Assembly (NCBI RefSeq): GCF_000003605.2
Contig: NW_003120935.1
Coordinates: 194,219-214,310 of the forward strand
Source of the DNA: Saccoglossus kowalevskii
Lineage: Eukaryota; Hemichordata; Enteropneusta; Harrimaniidae
Length of the DNA stretch: 20,092 nt
Direction: 5' to 3'
Positions 9,561-19,806 of this stretch are shown here, in pieces; position 1 is the first letter of the stretch; the number at the start of each line of letters is the position of its first letter. The notes below the pieces were generated by a model, which ran no database searches, was not told where the DNA came from, and saw only the letters and a program-made list of their open reading frames with translations. Position numbers and translations under genes: made by a program.

Positions 9561-10022
9561 AAAAAAGCGCCGCTGTTATTGCTTTTTTGCTCCCGTGCAG
9601 TGTATTTTTAGGTCTGACCGCACGAGAAGCTTTGTAGAATTGAAACAACGGCGTCACAACATCACCCTATGTGATCAGTGGGCGCAACGATTGCTGGCAG
9701 CATTCAACGATTAGTAAGCGTCTGCACAACGTGCCAGTCAACGTAATATAAACAGCCGTCTTTATACCGAGATTAGAAGGACATTATTTACTAAGCATGA
9801 CTGCCCATCTATCTGACATTTCGTCTGGTGATGCATTTCACTGTTTCTCATTTCATTTTCCCAATAGAATCAAATGGTTTTCAATTGTCTACTATTTCAC
9901 GTTCAACTCAACATAACCAATTCATCATGTCTAATTCATACAGGTGGGAAGAATAGTTAGATTCCATACAACTAACGTTAGGAACATGCTTATAGAAAAC
10001 TCTGGCTGCTTATTGTCCATGT

Positions 10023-10041
10023 CGAGTTTCTTTTAAACTCG
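10023..10041. other. Hairpin CGAGTTT-ctttt-AAACTCG
   Basis: A 7-bp perfect stem with a 5-base loop. It resembles an intrinsic-terminator stem in shape only. In a eukaryotic setting this has no such meaning. Purpose unknown. Confidence 0.5.
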
Positions 10042-10356
10042 TACTCACTGATTAAGAAACATGTTTTCTTTTGAAGAAGGTGATTGAAAAGTAAATTAGT
10101 CATATTGCGATGGATCAGCGGGAAGCAATAAATTGAATGATAACAAGGGCCCGCAACGCAACTGCCAGAAAACTAATTGTCGGTACTCACCCCTACTGAA
10201 TACACCAGATCAGATTCAACAAAATTTTGGTGTAAAAACCTGGTATCACTCACTTAGCGATGTGAAGTCTACGGTGTTAGTCGTAACGTCCGACTACTAC
10301 ATCATGTCACGCGAATCGGGTCTCTCTGAACAGACAGTAAATATATCGGCAAACAC

Positions 10357-10372
10357 GATACGCATGCGTATC
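10357..10372. other. Perfect 16-bp palindrome GATACGCATGCGTATC
   Basis: All 16 bases are self-complementary. It is immediately followed by CATATGCACATATG (10381-10394), another near-symmetric motif. It has the form of a site for a dimeric DNA-binding protein or restriction-like target, but no known motif was recognised. Confidence 0.5.
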
Positions 10373-10723
10373 AATACAAACATATGCACATATGCCTATA
10401 CATACGTGGCTATTGCGTACAATACATTTCATCATTAACTCATGATCTAATTTCTTTCAAGTATCATTTCGGGTTTACGGAAACCTATCCTCAGACCGAT
10501 ATCGATACTGTTACGAAACTAGAAATAATAAATGTGCACGTATATATCGCACGCTATCCAATCATTTTCGCTGTCAGAGAGAAAGACGGCATATTTAATA
10601 TAAATAAATTAAAGAACATTTCTTCGCGAAAGCACGTAGTTAAATTACCCAAGTAATAATATGTATTAATTAACCTCTCGTGTTCCAGCGGTGTTAATAT
10701 AGTGATTCTCGGTAGCAGTCTCT

Positions 10724-10732
10724 AGGTGGCGC
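10724..10732 (+). promoter_or_regulatory. CTCF-like core AGGTGGCGC
   Basis: The stretch TCTCTAGGTGGCGCTC contains AGGTGGCGC, the central core of the CTCF motif conserved among bilaterians (vertebrate form AGGKGGCGC). The upstream part of the full motif (CCA) is not well matched. A nine-base match arises by chance occasionally in 20 kb, so this is a candidate insulator site only. Confidence 0.3.
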
Positions 10733-12995
10733 TCACCACACAGCCATCGACACTTTATTTTGTCTAGGATCTATTTAATATATTGATTGATGTTGTCAAT
10801 CATTGTTCTCACATGCTTTCACTCTACGTGTAAAACTTGATTGTTACCAAAATGTGTCTCATTGATCCTTCACAGAACAAATATTGGCAACTATTGAAAA
10901 CTGTCAATTTAGCTTGCATGTATCATCCCCACAAACAGTATTTACGACTGAATTTGTCCCCAATTGAATTAACGATTCCCAATAAAAAAAATCATTAAAA
11001 AGACAGAGTCATTAAAAACTACATCGCCTTGAACCAGAACCAATGACATTGGTATTAATTTATACTATCTAATTTGTAAAGCACTAGAAAACTATGTGTA
11101 GTTTATGACCTCAATAAAATTGGAGTTAGCAGGGACGGTTGTGGGATTTTTTGGTGACGGAATGGAAGCGATGATTTCATTATCACACTGAATTATAAGT
11201 TATGTTGGGCTTGGTATGCCAGTGTTTTCAAGTGCTAGTTTTGGCTACCCACATAAGACGATGATGGGAATAAACAGTTAAATCAATCACATAATCACAC
11301 AGACAACAACATTACTACTTCGACAAATTATAAGATATCATGATGCAGTAAATGTGTTCTATATGATTGGCGTGTGTGTTTTGCTTAATTATAGTAGTAG
11401 TTCAAATTGAAGATGTTGAACTTAACCTCTATAAACCTTTACGATAATTGCCTAGGAAATAGTTAAACATATTAGGAAAACACACTAGTCGTATCACACG
11501 CTGTTTCCAATCCATACACATCTCAACCGAACAACGCCACGCCTAACTGCGGTAGATGTGTTGGTTTGCGTCTTCCCAGACTGACTAGATCGAACAAATG
11601 TATTTGAGAAAGGGTGTGAGAAGCCTCATGATGACAGGAAACTATTGAAATATTGGCATTGGAATATACAAGCACGTCCACGTCTGACAAAACAACTACG
11701 TCGTCAGTGTATGTAGCTTCCCACGGATTGTGAATTTGTTCCTGACCCACAGTGCGTGCAATCATTGCAATCAATATGCGATTTGCTCAAAGGAAGACAC
11801 AATATCTGAGTTATCGATGCAACACGCAATAATCTCGGTAGATAAGTTTAAATGAAGTATCGACTGGCCACATAATTAAATGTTATCTAAACCCATATCT
11901 GTGTTTTGATGGCATATGTAAGGCATTAAGATGACGTGGGAAAGTGACGTACATCTACCTGATCTGTAACCCATATGGTTAACTAATCCTAACTCGTCAA
12001 CAAAATTCACTAAAACTGAAGGTAATTTCTTTTATGAAGGTCATGTGCATTTAATTTGTTTTTCATCCTTCAGAAATTATTATTGTTCGTTCAGCTTGAT
12101 TGCATTGCAGTGAAGAAAAACTTGTGCTTCTCAAGTTTCACGAAATAAAGTTTGCGAGATTTTTTATGACGTTCTATATCGCAGTAACAAGGTAAATATC
12201 GTTGCCATGGTCGGTAAATCGGTGTTCAAATATAAATACCACAGTGGATATTGCGAATATTATAAAAATATCAGTGGAAACCCGACCGCCGTGTTTTTGT
12301 TTCAGAAAAACGTATTTATCAAGCCAGCCTTCACGATCACTGGCTGTTTTAATAATGTATATTTTCATTTTATCACTTCTCTATTTTTCTTTCAATTCTG
12401 CACAATGCAGAATATTCGTTCGATACTACTGTTGGTAATCGACCCACAGTACGTGACGTAAACGTCGTCTTTGTGTCTAGCATATTGATTGCTAAATGCG
12501 TGTCTCTTTTTAAAGCCACGTTTGTGTCATATACGTATGATTTTATCTTGAAGCAACATTCCAAAACTGTTTTACAAAAGAAATCTTTTACTGTGTTATT
12601 ATCGCATTCATGCTACTGTATTAATGCGTATACATTGTTAATATTGTCAATATAAAAGTTGCATTCACACTTTGCAAATATAAGAAATATTCCATCCAGC
12701 ACAGGCTAAACACATAAAACCTTTGAAGAATATATTTAATAAGAAATATTAAAAGTAGAAATCCTGTCCTGACCTTCCCACATATTTCACTTTGACAGTT
12801 CTTATTCCTTACACAAACATACCTACAACATACCAGTAACTGATTGACAAAACCTCTCATCTCAGTCAGAGTCTCAACTCAGCCAATTTAAGATGTACCC
12901 TCAAATTCATATTTTGTAGATAATTTCTCATCAACGATCTAAACATTTTATCGAGTGTATATTGATCATAATTTCAACTATACGAGAAACAAATG

Positions 12996-13184
12996 ATGTA
13001 ACCGCATATGCCCGCAATATCGTATAGCGTCATACGTACGTGGTCCGTAAACATTAACCACGCTCGTGCCACTATATATTGTCATACATACGTTGTCCGT
13101 AAACATGAACCACGCTCGCGCCACCTTATAGCGCCATTGATACGCGATCCGTACATTTTTCCCGCGCTCACGTTATCCTACAAC
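12996..13184 (+). repeat. 52-bp tandem repeat, about 3.5 copies
   Basis: Units start at 13029, 13081 and 13133, exactly 52 bp apart. Copies one and two differ at about 8 of 52 positions. Copy three keeps the first half (GCCATTGATACG...TCCGTA) and degrades after that. A partial older unit ending TATAGC is visible at about 12996-13028. The shared core is TCCGTAAACAT(T/G)AACCACGCTCG(T/C)GCCAC. In copy one CGTGGT (13039-13044) and ACCACG (13057-13062) can form a hairpin. The array is clearly richer in GC and CpG than its flanks. An 84-codon frame covers it, but 52 is not divisible by three, so the repeat does not encode a repeated peptide. Confidence 0.85.
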
Positions 13185-13424
13185 TGCATGAATACTCAAC
13201 CCACACACAATACACGTGCGCGATCACAAATACTCAATATGATAATGCAGTACGCAGCGTAAAATTTCTTTCAGAAGCAAATAGACGCACAATAATATGC
13301 ATATGTATCACAATGTTAGTTTATTATGGAAAGAGAGTTAATATGATTACAAAATAAATTGATGCACGTGGTCAGGTATTTATTTCGAAATATTTGTTTT
13401 TCTTTCAAGGTATACGTATTTGTA

Positions 13425-13452
13425 TCATGTTCAATTATTTTATTGAACATGA
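13425..13452. other. Perfect 11-bp hairpin, 6-base loop
   Basis: TCATGTTCAAT and ATTGAACATGA pair without mismatch around TATTTT. It is the longest perfect stem I found in the window. It could extrude as a cruciform or be the foldback of a tiny inverted-repeat element. No flanking duplication was seen. Confidence 0.6.
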
Positions 13453-13788
13453 CAACAAAAGAATCATGGGAGCGTAAAACATTGGAGCAGGATTTTATTG
13501 CAAACCAATCAATTTTGAATTAAAAGATGAATAGTAAAACCCAGGGAACACTCAACGGGGCAATTGTTCCAAAGATGTTGTTTTCTTATTTTTTCGTAGT
13601 GGTCATTTCGGGTTTTGTTTGACTTATAAGATAAACAGAGTATCCCAGATACTAATCCCAAGTTGTATTATCATCATATCTATTCAACCCACAATCCTCT
13701 CAATCGTAAAATATCGCAGCATGTATTTAAATAGAAGTCAACACTTCAATGGTGCCAGTTGATGCATGTAGACCCTGTTGGAAATAGA

Positions 13789-13800
13789 ATATATATATAT
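13789..13800. repeat. Short (AT)6 tract
   Basis: Twelve bases of alternating AT, minor simple sequence. Confidence 0.8.
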
Positions 13801-14474
13801 GTCAATCTTAATATATCAATACTTTTATAACTGTAACCCAAGGTGTATTGTGGTACTCCCAGTTAATTACATGGCATTTACTTTTGGATTGTATACCTTT
13901 ATTATCGTCATTTGTTTGAAATAATTTAAAGCTCAAACATTAATTTAACATCTTTTGTCACTGGTGAAGTATTTACTCTTTCGTTTTCTTCACATTTAAC
14001 GTTGATTTACAGATGACGCATGTTCAGATGTTTGAGTTGGTTATTTACTCCGCTATTTGGTAATCAATATATAGACTATGATCGTTTGTTTCCATTTCCC
14101 TTTTAGTTTCTGAACTAATGCATATGATTTGAAGTTGTTACTAGCAGAGGATTTTTTCCGTAAATTTGCCAAATTTGCAGATTTGATATAAATATGGATT
14201 TTTGCATTGGAGGTAAGTCATAGTTTAATGACGTCAGTAATCTGAATCTCTACAATAGAGACTAGAATTAATTTCTTCGAAACATCATGCATTAAGTAGA
14301 ATTGTGCAGTTACATAGCTCGGTGTTTGAGGTCTTGGTCTTCATTTATTCTAATTTAATTATAAATAGCTTCGACATGGCACTTTCTTGAGTTCCTCATT
14401 TTGAAACTCGATTACTGTCAACAATTAGCTTGATGTGTTATTTTACTTTTGCTTTTTATCATATACCTAGTATT

Positions 14475-14551
14475 GCCGGCCTCGCTATGGAAAGTGCGCC
14501 CTCACATCTGGGCTATAATTTTTCGATTCACGCCCGGCCCAGCGCGCCAGT
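14475..14551 (+). other. GC-rich islet, possible tRNA-derived remnant
   Basis: About 75 bases of markedly higher GC in AT-rich DNA. TTCGATTCACGCC (14522-14534) resembles the tRNA T-arm/B-box (GGTTCGATTCCCGCC), and GCCC/GGGC (14498-14501/14510-14513) can form an anticodon-like stem upstream at a fitting distance. The acceptor and T stems do not pair and the A-box is poor, so it is not a functional tRNA gene. A decayed tRNA-derived SINE head is one explanation and coincidence is another. Confidence 0.2.
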
Positions 14552-14614
14552 TTTAATCAATCAAAACAATACGCATTTGGTTCATAGCTTCACTTGCAAC
14601 TGAATTTGTAATAT

Positions 14615-14775
14615 GTTTACAAGAAAATGACGCATACAATATAGAGACGCTTTCCATTCAGAATTCAGTTGTGAGATCTTTTACCCATAATGTCGAATAC
14701 TACATGTACATGGTCGGACGTTCATCGAAATAATAAGTATGATTAATGATAATTTTTCAGTGAATACATCAGATT
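14615..14775 (-). repeat. Inverted dispersed element, minus copy
   Basis: The reverse complement of this stretch aligns with 16007-16155. The 53-bp core 14685-14737 matches 16043-16095 at 47 of 53 positions without gaps, and a second block 14626-14644 matches 16121-16139 at 18 of 19. Between these blocks this copy is about 15 bp longer. Weaker similarity extends outward to GTGAATAC near 14760. No open frame follows the homology. It is probably an old non-autonomous mobile element in a family I do not recognise. Confidence 0.75.
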
Positions 14776-15306
14776 CTAACGTTTTCAATCTGCACATTCT
14801 ATACACCTGTTAGTTATGTTGTTAGTAGTAATCTGCAAATATTAATTCCTGATTTTTAATTCCATTTGGGTACATCTTTTTTGAACTTTGGCATGAATCC
14901 AAATAAAAAGCAACATTTGTTCTGGTTCACATGTTTTATGGCTGTAAAGCTTTTATAGATTTTGTATTATTTATTATTTTTAGTTATTTCTTTATATTGC
15001 GTTGTCCCTTTTATTATTTGGTTATTTTTCCTTGAATACCATCTTTCAAGTTACATACAAAATGATAGTGTGCCCTATCGTATGTCACTTTCATATTTCT
15101 GTTTTTCTTCAGAACTAGTTCATAAATTCCGAGATATTTAGTTTTTTACATTGCATTCGTGATTGTAAATATTATTGAGTAAAACTACTGCCGTGTGAGT
15201 CCCATCGTTATTAACATTGTAATTACCGAATATCTAATTAGTGGATTGTTATGTAATTATTATTTGGGATACGAAATGGTATCCAATAGAATGGAAACAT
15301 TTGCGT
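14776..15306. other. AT-rich non-coding
   Basis: Unique AT-rich DNA with long T-rich runs (14900-15060). A bulged inverted pair, TTGGGATAC with GTATCCAA, lies near 15266-15289. No gene or repeat family was seen. Confidence 0.6.
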
Positions 15307-15395
15307 AGTGATATAATATATTTACCAGTGGTATAATATATTTTTAAGTGGTATATTATATTTATTAATGGTATAACATAGTTATCATTGGTCTT
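15307..15395 (+). repeat. 20-bp tandem repeat, about 4.4 copies
   Basis: Units beginning AGTG/AATG/ATTG start at 15307, 15327, 15347, 15367 and 15387, exactly 20 bp apart. The consensus is close to AGTGGTATAATATATTTACC. The first two units are nearly identical and later ones drift. It is a minisatellite with an AT-rich, TATA-like core. Confidence 0.85.
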
Positions 15396-16006
15396 TTTTG
15401 CCACAATAAACATCAATTCAACTCAAAGACTAATGAAATTCAAAATCAATTATAAGGCTTTCTCATGAGTCGTTCAGTGAATTATTTGAGAACCACAAAC
15501 AAATGTCATAATAATATACCAGCCAATGATAACACATACCACATTTTGTAACCTAAAAAAGACATGCCATTACTGCGCTCTGAGAGTGCGTAATTATACT
15601 ACAAACAATGACAATCATTTAGTTAGTAAGAGTTTATACATTTTCTCATCCGTGAGGTCAATAACTGCACGGACCACTCCTCCTCTTTGCGCATACAACA
15701 ACCATGCTATTCAAGTGATTTAGAATATATATCATCCAATCACGTAAACGTTCACAATAGTACGACTATTAAGACATCTATTGAAATACCTCATATACTA
15801 TGGCGGCACACTAAAAGCAAATTCCTGTAAATGAAGTAAATTGATGCGACTAACCAGTCAATGGGGCGCCATTAATACTCATTGCACTTGACACAAAAAC
15901 GCACTAATACAAACGCCATTAATAATTAATAAGAATAAGCGCTGTTTTGTGAAATAATTAAGTTCTGGCCAAGTTCCATGTAAGCAGCGCTTCGTTTCTT
16001 AATTAC
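15396..16006. other. Non-coding, small direct repeat
   Basis: No gene supported. The 65-codon frame from 15526 has no domain. CGCCATTAATA is repeated exactly at 15867-15877 and 15914-15924, and short AGCGCT words flank 15940-15990. Nothing else was seen. Confidence 0.55.
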
Positions 16007-16155
16007 GTAGTATATTTCATACTGAAATTACCATTTATTACACTTTTTATTTCGATGAACGTCCGATCATATACATGTAGTGATCGACATTGTGGATGAA
16101 ACAACTCAAAACTGATTGTTCTATATTGTATGCATCATTGTGTTTGTAAGTGATT
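16007..16155 (+). repeat. Inverted dispersed element, plus copy
   Basis: Partner of 14615-14775, in the opposite orientation 1.2 kb away. The core 16043-16095 contains TATTTCGATGAACGTCCGA and TACATGTAGT. The outer block 16121-16139 reads CTATATTGTATGCATCATT. This copy lacks about 15 bp present in the partner between the two blocks. A faint similarity to TTTTATTGTATGTCATCATT near 18860 hints at a third copy but is too weak to call. Confidence 0.75.
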
Positions 16156-16175
16156 GTAACGTACATCTGAGCTAA

Positions 16176-16185
16176 GATGATCATC
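16176..16185. other. 10-bp palindrome GATGATCATC
   Basis: A short perfect palindrome between the dispersed element and the TTA microsatellite. Probably incidental. Confidence 0.3.
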
Positions 16186-16202
16186 CACATGTGTGTTTCC
16201 TC

Positions 16203-16204
<2 letters not shown>

Positions 16205-16260
<56 letters not shown>

Positions 16261-16261
16261 T
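16205..16261 (+). repeat. Long perfect (TTA)n microsatellite
   Basis: About 18-19 uninterrupted TTA units, the longest simple repeat in the window. It produces a poly-leucine run in a spurious plus-strand frame (16193-16387). It starts about 50 bp after the end of the dispersed element copy. Expected to be highly length-variable. Confidence 0.95.
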
Positions 16262-17174
16262 GTTGTTTATTTAGTTTTATTCTCTCGAGTTAGTAATTTA
16301 GTGATATTATTAGACTATATTTTACTGTATCTTTTTGTCCTTATTTTATACAATGCCAAGCTATATTCGCCGAGATACAACAATTGAAATTATACCGTAA
16401 TGCATGTGTCTCTATTGTAAAGAAACACAGATTCAAGTTACATAAGCCATTTAGTAATAACTACTATCAGCACGAACGCAATAGAAATCAGTTGCAATGT
16501 CAAGTTAAAGCTGATATATCAATATTACTATCCAATCATTGTGTTTCTCTCCAATCTTTAATCTAGAGGTATACAAGGACATCTCATTGTATATTTCTTT
16601 AGTTGCATCCGTGTCATATTGTAGTTCCTTTGTTGTAACACTGTACGAATAAATAGTGTATTGTTTAGATGTGTATTACGCTGCCTTTATTATCTGAACC
16701 TGATCGAATGTGAGCGAATATCACCCACACAAACGAGCCAAATTCGTCGATTTCTGGATCGTATCGACCATCGAATAACACAAGAAGGTTTTATTAGTGG
16801 GTGGTCTCAATCGAATCAATGTGACTACTGATTAATCCATACATAATTAAAAACATAACCTATCGTCAGACTTAAATGCACTCGTATATTGATTTTTGTT
16901 TTGTTTTAACTGGTTTGATTGTATTTACGTACAGTACTAAATGATTATCGTAAGTGATTCTGACATAGATCGGCTACGCTATTGAGTGGTTGTAGTCGAA
17001 ATAAAATAAGTCAAACTAGAGTAAGTCAAAATAACATATTAAGTTGAAATAACATATGTTGAAATATAATATGAAACAATGTGAATTGAAGTTGAAGACT
17101 GTACGAACGACGTTTTAATTCATGATTAATCGAAGTCCAATGTGTTCATTAACAAGAAACAACAACATCCAACA
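16262..17174. other. AT-rich non-coding with a degenerate 18-bp repeat
   Basis: No gene supported. At 17023-17040 and 17041-17058 there are two units of an AAGT(C/T)(A/G)AAATAACATAT motif, with decayed neighbours on both sides (about 16995-17075), forming a small degenerate tandem array. The rest is unique. Confidence 0.55.
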
Positions 17175-17250
17175 CAGGGACGAACTGGGACCACGGCACT
17201 GGACTTTCTCGCTATTAGGTCCATCAAAAAACCGGCGGTGGGGTGGCAAT
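17175..17250 (+). mobile_element. Fragment of a DNA transposon (left end)
   Basis: It begins CAGGGACGAACTGGGACC, a form I recognise as a terminal sequence of short DNA transposons (CAGGGACGGACTGGGA type) in animal genomes, followed by ACGGCACTGGACTTT, AGGTCCATCAAAAAACC and a GGCGGTGGGGTGG tract. No inverted right end (GTCCCAGTTCGTCCCTG or similar) is visible in the next several hundred bases, so the copy is probably truncated or has lost its right terminus. GC is clearly above the flanks. The right boundary given is approximate. Confidence 0.5.
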
Positions 17251-19686
17251 AGTGCTATAATGGTATATTGTCTGTAATGACAGAACCCACACAGATGAAC
17301 TGTTTATGATTATTTATTCAGGAACCCAAGAACATTAATATTCAAGAACGACTAAACATCATTTACATCTCTTAAACAAAAACGAACATCTAGACATTGT
17401 ATTTTATACAGCCATATTACAGTCACTATGCTTGCATTTTAATGAGAGAAACATCTATACCACTGTTGTTTGTAACTGGCTTTTCCAACAATATTTACAC
17501 TGAGCAGTCATTCTGAATGTTGGTTTTTAAAGGCTGGAACAATTAGAGCTGAGGCCCGACGTATAAATATCTTGACATATAGAGTATTTTTTTCAGACTG
17601 TGCAGATGAAATAAATTACAACGAAGTAAAGTAAAGATTATTTTACAATATTATTCTCCGCTCATTACTCTAGAAATCATTCATTTATAATGAGGAAATA
17701 CTCATAATGCAGAATCCAATATATACATATATCGATACCTCTAGTATCAAAAAAGCAATATGTCAGCATATGAAACAATGCCAGGATCGTTTTCGATCCT
17801 CTAAACCCATTCTCAGACACTTAGTGAGAAATAAATCAGAAATATGTCAGTATCTTGTGCTAGATAATAGTATCATCATTAGTCTCATGGAATCGATTGA
17901 TATCAAATACTCTTTATAAATATTTTATAATTTATTCTTGGCAACAAAAAAGAATTTGTTGTGGCAATTCTGGCCGTTTTGTATTGGTGACACGAAAACC
18001 CATATTTTATCCAATTTGTATTATATTAACTTTAAAAAGGTAGTGTGTAACCAGTCTATATCGAATCAATGAATGATGGCCATGCTTTGTTAGTTTTGAA
18101 ATAAATTTACTATTGGTTCTAAAGGAGGAAGTATCATATCATATTAAAATTAAAATATCATATCAAATTGACTGGTGGTGTAGGATGAAATAGGTATATA
18201 TAATAATTTTAGTTGTACTTTTTATCACAAAAATCGGAGCTAAATTTCTAAAGAGTTTCAACAATTTATATCCTGTTTTAACATCCTGTTCGATAGCATT
18301 TTGACCAGTGAACATTGTCTTCAATTATTACCAAATATTACCAATATCTTCTACATGAGTAGGTTTCTTGAAGATGTTCATATTTACAATCAAAAATTAA
18401 ATGTCTCTGGTCTTTTCCTGATTGATAACAATGTTAATTCCAGGCGTGACTAACACAGCGAGTATTTTATATTTCCACCGTGTATTTCTGTGACACTCAA
18501 TAATAATGAATAATTCAATTTGATTAATTTACTGTTACAACAAAACTAACATTCCCCTACTCAATAATAACAACTAGGCTATCGGCAAGCTCATACGAAT
18601 AAAAAGTCGATAAAGAAGACCTCATACCTTTGAAAATAGAATTCGCTTTTGGTCGTTGTAGAATATCGTACAGAGTATTCCAATATTAGATCCACATGCA
18701 CACATACATCAATGGGGTTCAGCAAGACATTCAGATCGTAAATACGCAGACAACGTTACGTACATACAGATGGTCGCGGAGACAGTGGATCTGTGAGCAC
18801 CAGCTCATGTACAAATAAGTAGAACATATAAAATACACTGATGAGAAAAACTTGATGCATTTTTATTGTATGTCATCATTTTGTGATTTAGTTCACATCG
18901 CGCAAATTGGAAACAAATAATTCACATTCACCGAAAGATGGGAATATAAACAACATGATGAACGAAGCACCCTAATTTTCAGATCAAGGAATGCAACTCC
19001 TTGTAATTTACAGCAATATCAACAAATTTGACTTTTCCCACGTTTTTTTTTGGTCAAGGGTAAGCCTCAAACTTTCTGTATTTGTCACGCAGGCTATGAC
19101 CTTGTCGAAGGCAACGAGGTTTAAATGAAGATAAGCTAATTCCCGGGTGTTGTTTCCAAGGAAATGTGCATGGTTTACACACTTTTGCACGTGGGAGTTA
19201 GCACAATATGGCCCTTGACAGAAACAAGCCTTGAACTTTAGTTGAATTCCAGATCTATTTAATCTGAATATGGAATTATAGATAAAATAACGCGATGGTT
19301 TTTTTTTGTCGGTTATTTGCCAACCAGTAGCTGCGCATGAGTACGCATAAGCAGCGTGAACAAGTCCGAACTCTTAAGTAGGGCCGATATTTATTTATGA
19401 ACCTAAACCATGATACATACACATGGTTTATATGCAGCATTATGACACTAAAACGTAAGCAAGTGCAGTGTGTTAGCAACTTGTATCCTCATAGCATCAA
19501 CTTGAGTGCGCCTAAATCACACATGATTTACGGCGATCACGCCATCACCGGGAACTCAATCGGCGCCTTTTCTCACCGAGAGACTGTGTATCTTTAAAAT
19601 ACATTGACTGTACTAGCCAGATAGCCATACTCGTTACGAACAAGTCCGCTTCACAATCATGGTTAAGAGGGATGCCTTTGTTTGTC
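17251..19686. other. Long AT-rich non-coding stretch
   Basis: About 2.4 kb with no supportable gene. The 70-codon frame at 17707-17919 has a plausible amino-acid composition but no recognised domain and no splice context. A near-repeat of ATATCATATCA (about 18133-18170) is simple AT sequence. Several AATAAA words occur, as expected in AT-rich DNA. Confidence 0.6.
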
Positions 19687-19745
19687 CAATCACGATCGTG
19701 ATTATGTGTTCAATTACGCTCAATCACGCCATGTACTGTGATTGT
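19687..19745. promoter_or_regulatory. Cluster of CAATCAC motifs around a 16-bp palindrome
   Basis: AATCACGATCGTGATT (19688-19703) is a perfect palindrome made of two opposed CAATCAC-type half-sites. CAATTAC (19711-19717), CAATCAC (19721-19727) and GTGATTG (19739-19745) follow within 45 bp. CAATCA/TGATTG is a core bound by TALE-class homeodomain proteins, so a clustered binding site is possible. It may also be decayed repeat sequence. Confidence 0.35.
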
Positions 19746-19806
19746 CGCGAATGATTATTAACAGCCATCCGCAATATGCGGGGTTTTACTATACAGAGGT
19801 TTTCCG

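Larger units (their letters stand above)
9561..12995. other. Long non-coding stretch, mostly unique
   Basis: About 3.4 kb without a supportable gene. Frames of 101 codons (10133-10438), 90 (10384-10656) and 83 (11523-11774, minus) have no domains and match chance expectation. Visible items are a 7-bp hairpin (10023-10041), a 16-bp palindrome (10357-10372), a CTCF-like core (10724-10732), a 6-bp AGCCAG/CTGGCT inverted pair near 12320-12345 and TCATATACGTATGA near 12527-12540. None points to a gene. Confidence 0.6.
13185..14614. other. Non-coding, one strong hairpin and one GC-rich islet
   Basis: No gene supported. It holds the 11-bp hairpin at 13425-13452, a short (AT)6 tract at 13789-13800, a perfect CRE palindrome TGACGTCA at 14229-14236 and a GC-rich islet at 14475-14551. 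The remainder is AT-rich and unique. Confidence 0.6.

Noticed and set aside
10023..10041. Terminator-like hairpin with T-rich loop
   Set aside because: Bacterial-style termination does not apply. The T bases are in the loop, not downstream.
10133..10438. 101-codon open frame
   Set aside because: Within chance length, no recognisable domain, and it runs across a 16-bp palindrome and simple CATATG repeats.
11523..11774. Minus-strand frame with TYTDDVVVLSD, resembling a reverse transcriptase YxDD box
   Set aside because: Only the short box is similar. The residues before and after do not follow the reverse transcriptase order, and no other palm or finger motifs occur in any nearby frame.
16193..16387. 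Frame starting with a long poly-leucine run
   Set aside because: The leucines are the (TTA)n microsatellite read in frame. The tail has no domain.
17707..17919. 70-codon frame with balanced composition
   Set aside because: No family recognised, no splice or promoter context, and length is expected by chance.
18830..18890. Possible third copy of the 14615/16007 element (TTATTGTATGTCATCATT)
   Set aside because: Only about 20 bases align convincingly and the rest needs many gaps.
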